A stretch of 25,927 bases of DNA. Origin: SIG603 sp964370635. Its GTDB lineage: Bacteria; Bacillota; Clostridia; Oscillospirales; Acutalibacteraceae. The stretch is taken from assembly GCA_964370635.1 (NCBI GenBank), contig CAYJJU010000025.1:1-25927 (forward strand), given 5' to 3'. Under the pieces are notes generated by a model. That model was not told the origin of the DNA. It made no database searches and worked only from the letters and a program-made list of their open reading frames with translations. The translations under genes and the position numbers were made by a program. Shown one piece after another: positions 22,609-25,927 of this stretch (position 1 is its first letter; the number at the start of each line of letters is the position of its first letter).

Positions 22609-24162
22609 ATGAGCATATTAAATGTTAAAAATGTAAGTCACGGTTTTGGTGACAGGGCAATACTTGACGATGTCAGCTTTAGGCTGTTAAAGGGAGAGCA
22701 TGTAGGACTCATAGGAGCAAACGGCGAGGGAAAATCCACCTTTATGAACATCATAACAGGAACACTTCAGCCGGACGAGGGCGAAATTGAATGGAGCAAG
22801 AATGTAAAAGTTTCATATCTTGACCAACACACGGTTTTAGAAAAAGGCTTAAGCGTAAAAAATGTTTTGGACAGCGCCTTTAAGGATTTATTTATCTTAG
22901 AGGAAAAAATGAATAGCCTATGCGACTCCATGGCAGAGCTTGACGAAGATGCGCTTGACACGGCAATGGAAGAACTTGGAGAAATTCAAGAAATTTTAAA
23001 CGTGCACGACTTTTACTTTATCGACTCAAAGGTAGAGGAAGTCGGAAGGGCCTTAGGCCTTTGGGATTTAGGATTTGACACAGACGTCACAGAGCTTAGC
23101 GGAGGGCAACGAACAAAGGTATTACTTGCAAAACTTTTGCTTGAAAAGCCGGACATACTGCTTTTGGACGAGCCTACAAACTACCTTGACGAAATTCATA
23201 TAGAGTGGCTAAAGCGCTATTTAATAGAATACGAAAACGCCTTTATATTAATCTCTCACGACATACCTTTTTTAAACAGTGTAATCAATCTTATTTACCA
23301 TGTAGAAAACGCAAAACTGAGCAGATATGTGGGCGATTACGACAATTTTTCAGAAGTTTATGCAATGAAAAAAAGCCAGCTTGAAGCGGCTTATAAACGA
23401 CAACAACAGGAAATAGAAAATCTAAAGGACTTTGTGTCTCGCAACAAGGCTAGGGTTTCAACAAGAAACATGGCAATGTCAAGGCAAAAAAAGCTTGATA
23501 AGATGGAGATTATAGAGCTTACAAAGGAAAAGCCAAAGCCCGAGTTTAACTTTAAAACAGCCAGAACTCCTGGAAAATATATTTTCAAAACAAAAGAGCT
23601 TGTAATAGGCTATGACAGTCCACTTTCAAAACCGCTTGATTTAGAAATGGAAAGAGGCCAAAAAATTGTCCTCACCGGCGCTAACGGCATAGGAAAAACC
23701 ACCTTGCTAAAAAGCATTATGGGCGAAATACCTCCAATAAGCGGAAAGAGTGAGCTCGGCGATTACCTGTATTTAGGCTATTTTGAGCAGGAAACAAAAT
23801 ATGGAAACATAAGCTGTATAGACGAAATTTGGCAAGAATTCCCAGCTCTTGAACAGCGTGAGGTTAGAAGCGCACTTGCAAAATGCGGACTTACAACAAA
23901 ACATATAGAAAGCATGGTAAAAGTTTTAAGCGGTGGCGAACAGGCAAAAGTTAGACTTTGCAAGCTCATCAACAAGGAAACAAACGTACTACTGCTTGAC
24001 GAGCCCACAAACCATCTTGACGCAGACGCAAAAGAGGAGCTTAAAAGGGCCCTAAAAGAATATAAAGGAAGCATACTTTTAATCTGTCACGAACCTGAGT
24101 TTTACAACGCCATAGGCGCAACGGTTTGGAACTGTGAAACTTGGACGACAAAACAGATTTAA
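22609..24162 (+). CDS. ABC-F family ATPase
   Basis: A 517-residue soluble protein with two ABC domains and no membrane part, as in ribosome-bound ABC-F factors. Domain 1 has Walker A GANGEGKST (36-44), LSGGQRTKVLLAKLLL and LLLDEPTNYLD (about 185-195). The linker (about 255-310) is charged and helical, with KRQQQEIENLKDFVSRNKAR and RNMAMSRQKKLDKME. Domain 2 has GANGIGKTT, LSGGEQAKVRLCKLI and LLLDEPTNHLD (about 461-471). All catalytic motifs are intact. It could be a housekeeping translation factor (EttA/YkpA type) or an antibiotic-protection protein; the lack of a regulatory leader favours the former. GGAG precedes the ATG. It is monocistronic. Confidence 0.93.
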   Translation: MSILNVKNVSHGFGDRAILDDVSFRLLKGEHVGLIGANGEGKSTFMNIITGTLQPDEGEIEWSKNVKVSYLDQHTVLEKGLSVKNVLDSAFKDLFILEEKMNSLCDSMAELDEDALDTAMEELGEIQEILNVHDFYFIDSKVEEVGRALGLWDLGFDTDVTELSGGQRTKVLLAKLLLEKPDILLLDEPTNYLDEIHIEWLKRYLIEYENAFILISHDIPFLNSVINLIYHVENAKLSRYVGDYDNFSEVYAMKKSQLEAAYKRQQQEIENLKDFVSRNKARVSTRNMAMSRQKKLDKMEIIELTKEKPKPEFNFKTARTPGKYIFKTKELVIGYDSPLSKPLDLEMERGQKIVLTGANGIGKTTLLKSIMGEIPPISGKSELGDYLYLGYFEQETKYGNISCIDEIWQEFPALEQREVRSALAKCGLTTKHIESMVKVLSGGEQAKVRLCKLINKETNVLLLDEPTNHLDADAKEELKRALKEYKGSILLICHEPEFYNAIGATVWNCETWTTKQI

Positions 24163-24183
24163 ATAATAAGAGGCTGTGACGAA

Positions 24184-24224
24184 ATAGAGCCACTACATTT
24201 TCTTGTGGTGGCTCTATATTTTTG
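24184..24224 (+). terminator. Rho-independent terminator after the ABC-F gene
   Basis: A 14-bp stem ATAGAGCCACTACA (24184-24197) and TGTGGTGGCTCTAT (24204-24217) with one wobble pair, then a T-rich tail. Confidence 0.88.
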
Positions 24225-24290
24225 CCTATATCCCAATTATGCCCCAGTTAATACTCGCATAAGGATAGTTAAAATAAATATCAACATTTC

Positions 24291-24320
24291 TTGAAATAGT
24301 ATCATATTTTTTGATATAAT
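24291..24320 (+). promoter_or_regulatory. Promoter for the lipoprotein-ECF sigma genes
   Basis: TTGAAA (24291-24296), an 18-bp spacer and TATAAT (24315-24320) with an extended TGA. A separate TGTAAC at 24337-24342, further downstream, could be the -35 of an ECF-type promoter, but no good GTC-containing -10 follows at the right distance. Confidence 0.55.
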
Positions 24321-24411
24321 ATTTTTATAAATTATTTGTAACCTTTTCAGTTTAAATCCTACTGTATAGGTGAAAGACAAAAATTAAACTAAATTTTGGA
24401 GGTTTTTTATT

Positions 24412-25665
24412 ATGAAAAGATTACTTACTACTTTACTTGTGGGAGCTATGACAATTTCCCTTTTAACTGCTTGTAGCGAACAAGCGCCAACTGCTAATGG
24501 TGGAGATGATAATATCGCAACAGGAAATTTAACAAATGAGCAAAATATATCTGGTGAAAACTCTGTTGCAATTTTTAGAGGTATTATTGATGAGATAAAC
24601 GATAGTGTGGCTATTGTAATACCAAACAGCGACCAAGAGCATATTTTATCATCAGGCGATAAAGTAACTGTAAATTTATCTGATTTTGATAGTGAATTTG
24701 CTGTGGGCGATGAAATTGTAGTTTATTACACAGGTGATATTATGGAGTCATATCCTTTGCAAATAGACACAGTTGATGTTGAGCTTGCAGAAGATTTTGA
24801 CCAAATGTTAAGCGGAGATAACGAAAATGTTGACAGCTCTGACAATGAAACAAGCGAGCTTTTACCGACTGCAAAAATCGCAATAAATATTGAGGGTATT
24901 GTTACAGAAGTTGATGGCGACAAAATCACACTTGATAATGGACAAACAGTAATTATTACAGATGAAACTGCATTTGAAACGCAAAACATAGGCGAAACTG
25001 TTCCAATAGACAGCGAAATTTTAGTAGGCAACTTTATTCAAGGATTTACTCTTGATGATGAAACCTTAGATGAAGTTACAGCACTTGTTATAAATTCTAA
25101 TGGAATTTTAGAAATGCCTACTGGAAGTGTTATTGTGAATATAGAAGGTATTATCACGGAAGTATCTGAGGACGGAAATAGCTTCTTGCTTGATAATGGA
25201 AAATGGATTGAAATAACAAAAGATACTGAGCTTGGTATTACAGGACCTAATGCTACACCAAAAGATGAGCAATATTTTGAAGAAACATTTAGAGTTGGGA
25301 ATTCTATCGCAGGGTTCACAGAAGATATAAATGCTGAAACAGTAGTAGCTTACGCAATTTACACCAACTGGAACTGGGAAAATCCGATAAAAGATACTGC
25401 ACCTGAAAATGATTTTGAAATAATTGAAACTGAAATTATCATAAATGTGACTTCACAATATGATGGAACACTTAATGATGAACTAAAAGAGATTGGAATT
25501 ATTTCTGTGGAAAATATATTTGACCTTGAAGGTACTGTGATGTACCTTGTTAAGACAGAAGCTCCTGTAGAAGATGTTATAACAAAATTACAAGGCCTAT
25601 CCTATGTGAATTACGCTGAATATAATATGAGTGGTACTTTTATAGACCCAATTTTCGAGGAATAA
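24412..25665 (+). CDS. Lipoprotein with duplicated beta-rich domains, upstream of an ECF sigma factor
   Basis: A 417-residue predicted lipoprotein. The signal peptide ends in LLTAC (Cys21). A first OB-like unit (about 52-125) has FRGIIDEINDSVAIVI and FAVGDEIVVYYTGDI, similar in pattern to DUF3221. Two tandem related units follow, about 156-228 (NIEGIVTEVDGDKITLDNGQ...VGNFIQGFT) and 240-318 (NIEGIITEVSEDGNSFLLDNG...VGNSIAGFT). The C-terminus (about 340-405) is a small alpha/beta unit with TEAPVEDVITKLQGLSYVNYAEY. No catalytic motif is seen, so a binding or sensing role outside the membrane is possible. GGAGG at 24401-24405 sets the ATG. Only 17 bp separate it from the ECF sigma gene, so it may belong to that signalling unit. 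Confidence 0.82.
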   Translation: MKRLLTTLLVGAMTISLLTACSEQAPTANGGDDNIATGNLTNEQNISGENSVAIFRGIIDEINDSVAIVIPNSDQEHILSSGDKVTVNLSDFDSEFAVGDEIVVYYTGDIMESYPLQIDTVDVELAEDFDQMLSGDNENVDSSDNETSELLPTAKIAINIEGIVTEVDGDKITLDNGQTVIITDETAFETQNIGETVPIDSEILVGNFIQGFTLDDETLDEVTALVINSNGILEMPTGSVIVNIEGIITEVSEDGNSFLLDNGKWIEITKDTELGITGPNATPKDEQYFEETFRVGNSIAGFTEDINAETVVAYAIYTNWNWENPIKDTAPENDFEIIETEIIINVTSQYDGTLNDELKEIGIISVENIFDLEGTVMYLVKTEAPVEDVITKLQGLSYVNYAEYNMSGTFIDPIFEE

Positions 25666-25682
25666 AAGAATGAGGTGACACG

Positions 25683-25927
25683 GTGGAAGATTTAGAAATT
25701 ATCGCATTATATGAAAAACGTTCTGAAAATGCGATTGCAAAGACTTCGGAAAAATACGGAGCATACCTGTTTAAAATCTGCATGAATATTTTAAACATAA
25801 GAGAGGACAGTGAGGAATGCTTGAATGATACATATAACACTGCATGGAACAAAATCCCACCTGAAAAGCCACTAAAGTTTCTGCCATATTTAGGGCGAAT
25901 TTCAAAAAACATTGCCTTAAATCGCTA
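25683..25927 (+). CDS. ECF-family RNA polymerase sigma factor (5' part, cut by window end)
   Basis: The first 81 codons of a gene that runs off the window. The start is GTG with GAGGTGA (25672-25678) just upstream. The peptide has LEIIALYEKRSENAIAKTSE, KYGAYLFKICMNIL, REDSEECLNDTYNTAWNKIPP and FLPYLGRISKNIALNR, a pattern typical of region 2 of a common clostridial ECF sigma subgroup. Region 4 lies outside. It differs clearly from the ECF factor at 14769. An anti-sigma or other membrane gene downstream would be expected but cannot be seen. Confidence 0.85.
   Translation, partial: MEDLEIIALYEKRSENAIAKTSEKYGAYLFKICMNILNIREDSEECLNDTYNTAWNKIPPEKPLKFLPYLGRISKNIALNR

Overview
The window looks like chromosomal DNA of an anaerobic low-GC Gram-positive bacterium, most likely a gut-type member of the Clostridia. 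The grounds are very AT-rich intergenic DNA, strong AGGAGG-type ribosome sites, sigma-A promoters often with an extended TGN before the -10 box, a PerR plus reverse-rubrerythrin peroxide operon, a cysteine-type sulfatase, an LtaS-like enzyme, several acidic lipoproteins with Thr/Pro or Ser/Asp/Glu linkers, and a DUF1934-argS pair. No rRNA, tRNA, CRISPR array, phage or transposase gene is visible. The genus cannot be fixed from the sequence alone.

Layout. (1) 1-218: a mosaic of hairpin repeats behind the 3' end of the kinase gene. (2) 219-2575, minus strand: a PhoP/PhoR-type two-component system. It is divergent from a plus-strand run of a GH2 glycoside hydrolase (2775-4523), an LtaS-like phosphoglycerol transferase (4619-6628) and a formylglycine sulfatase (6646-7968). 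The divergent region holds two TTTACA boxes 11 bp apart, as in PhoP/PhoB sites. (3) 8148-13161, plus strand: one probable operon, ddl-murI-DUF1934-argS-aldo/keto reductase, with a clear promoter and terminator, joining peptidoglycan precursor supply to translation. (4) 13300-16186, plus strand: two small lipoproteins, a terminator, then an ECF sigma factor overlapping a multi-pass anti-sigma factor by ATGA. (5) 16187-19408: two directly oriented copies of a non-coding hairpin repeat, identical over 152 bp, flank a minus-strand block of a small membrane protein, a ThuA-like protein and a Gfo/Idh/MocA oxidoreductase. (6) 19409-22398, minus strand: PerR-rubrerythrin, two TrkA-type potassium-channel regulators and an SH3b lipoprotein. 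(7) 22609-25927, plus strand: an ABC-F ATPase, a lipoprotein with duplicated domains, and the start of a second ECF sigma factor cut by the window end.

Common threads are the cell envelope (Ddl, MurI, LtaS-like enzyme, lipoproteins, ECF/anti-sigma, PhoPR) and breakdown of sulfated or decorated glycans (GH2, sulfatase, Gfo/Idh/MocA, ThuA). The least explained part is the hairpin-array repeat family. Its copies share a core, carry different hairpins at the same end, and one copy is bounded by inverted repeats and flanked by two copies of a 24-bp palindrome. I see no fully new multi-gene system. The repeat family and the lipoprotein/ECF modules are the best candidates for undescribed biology.
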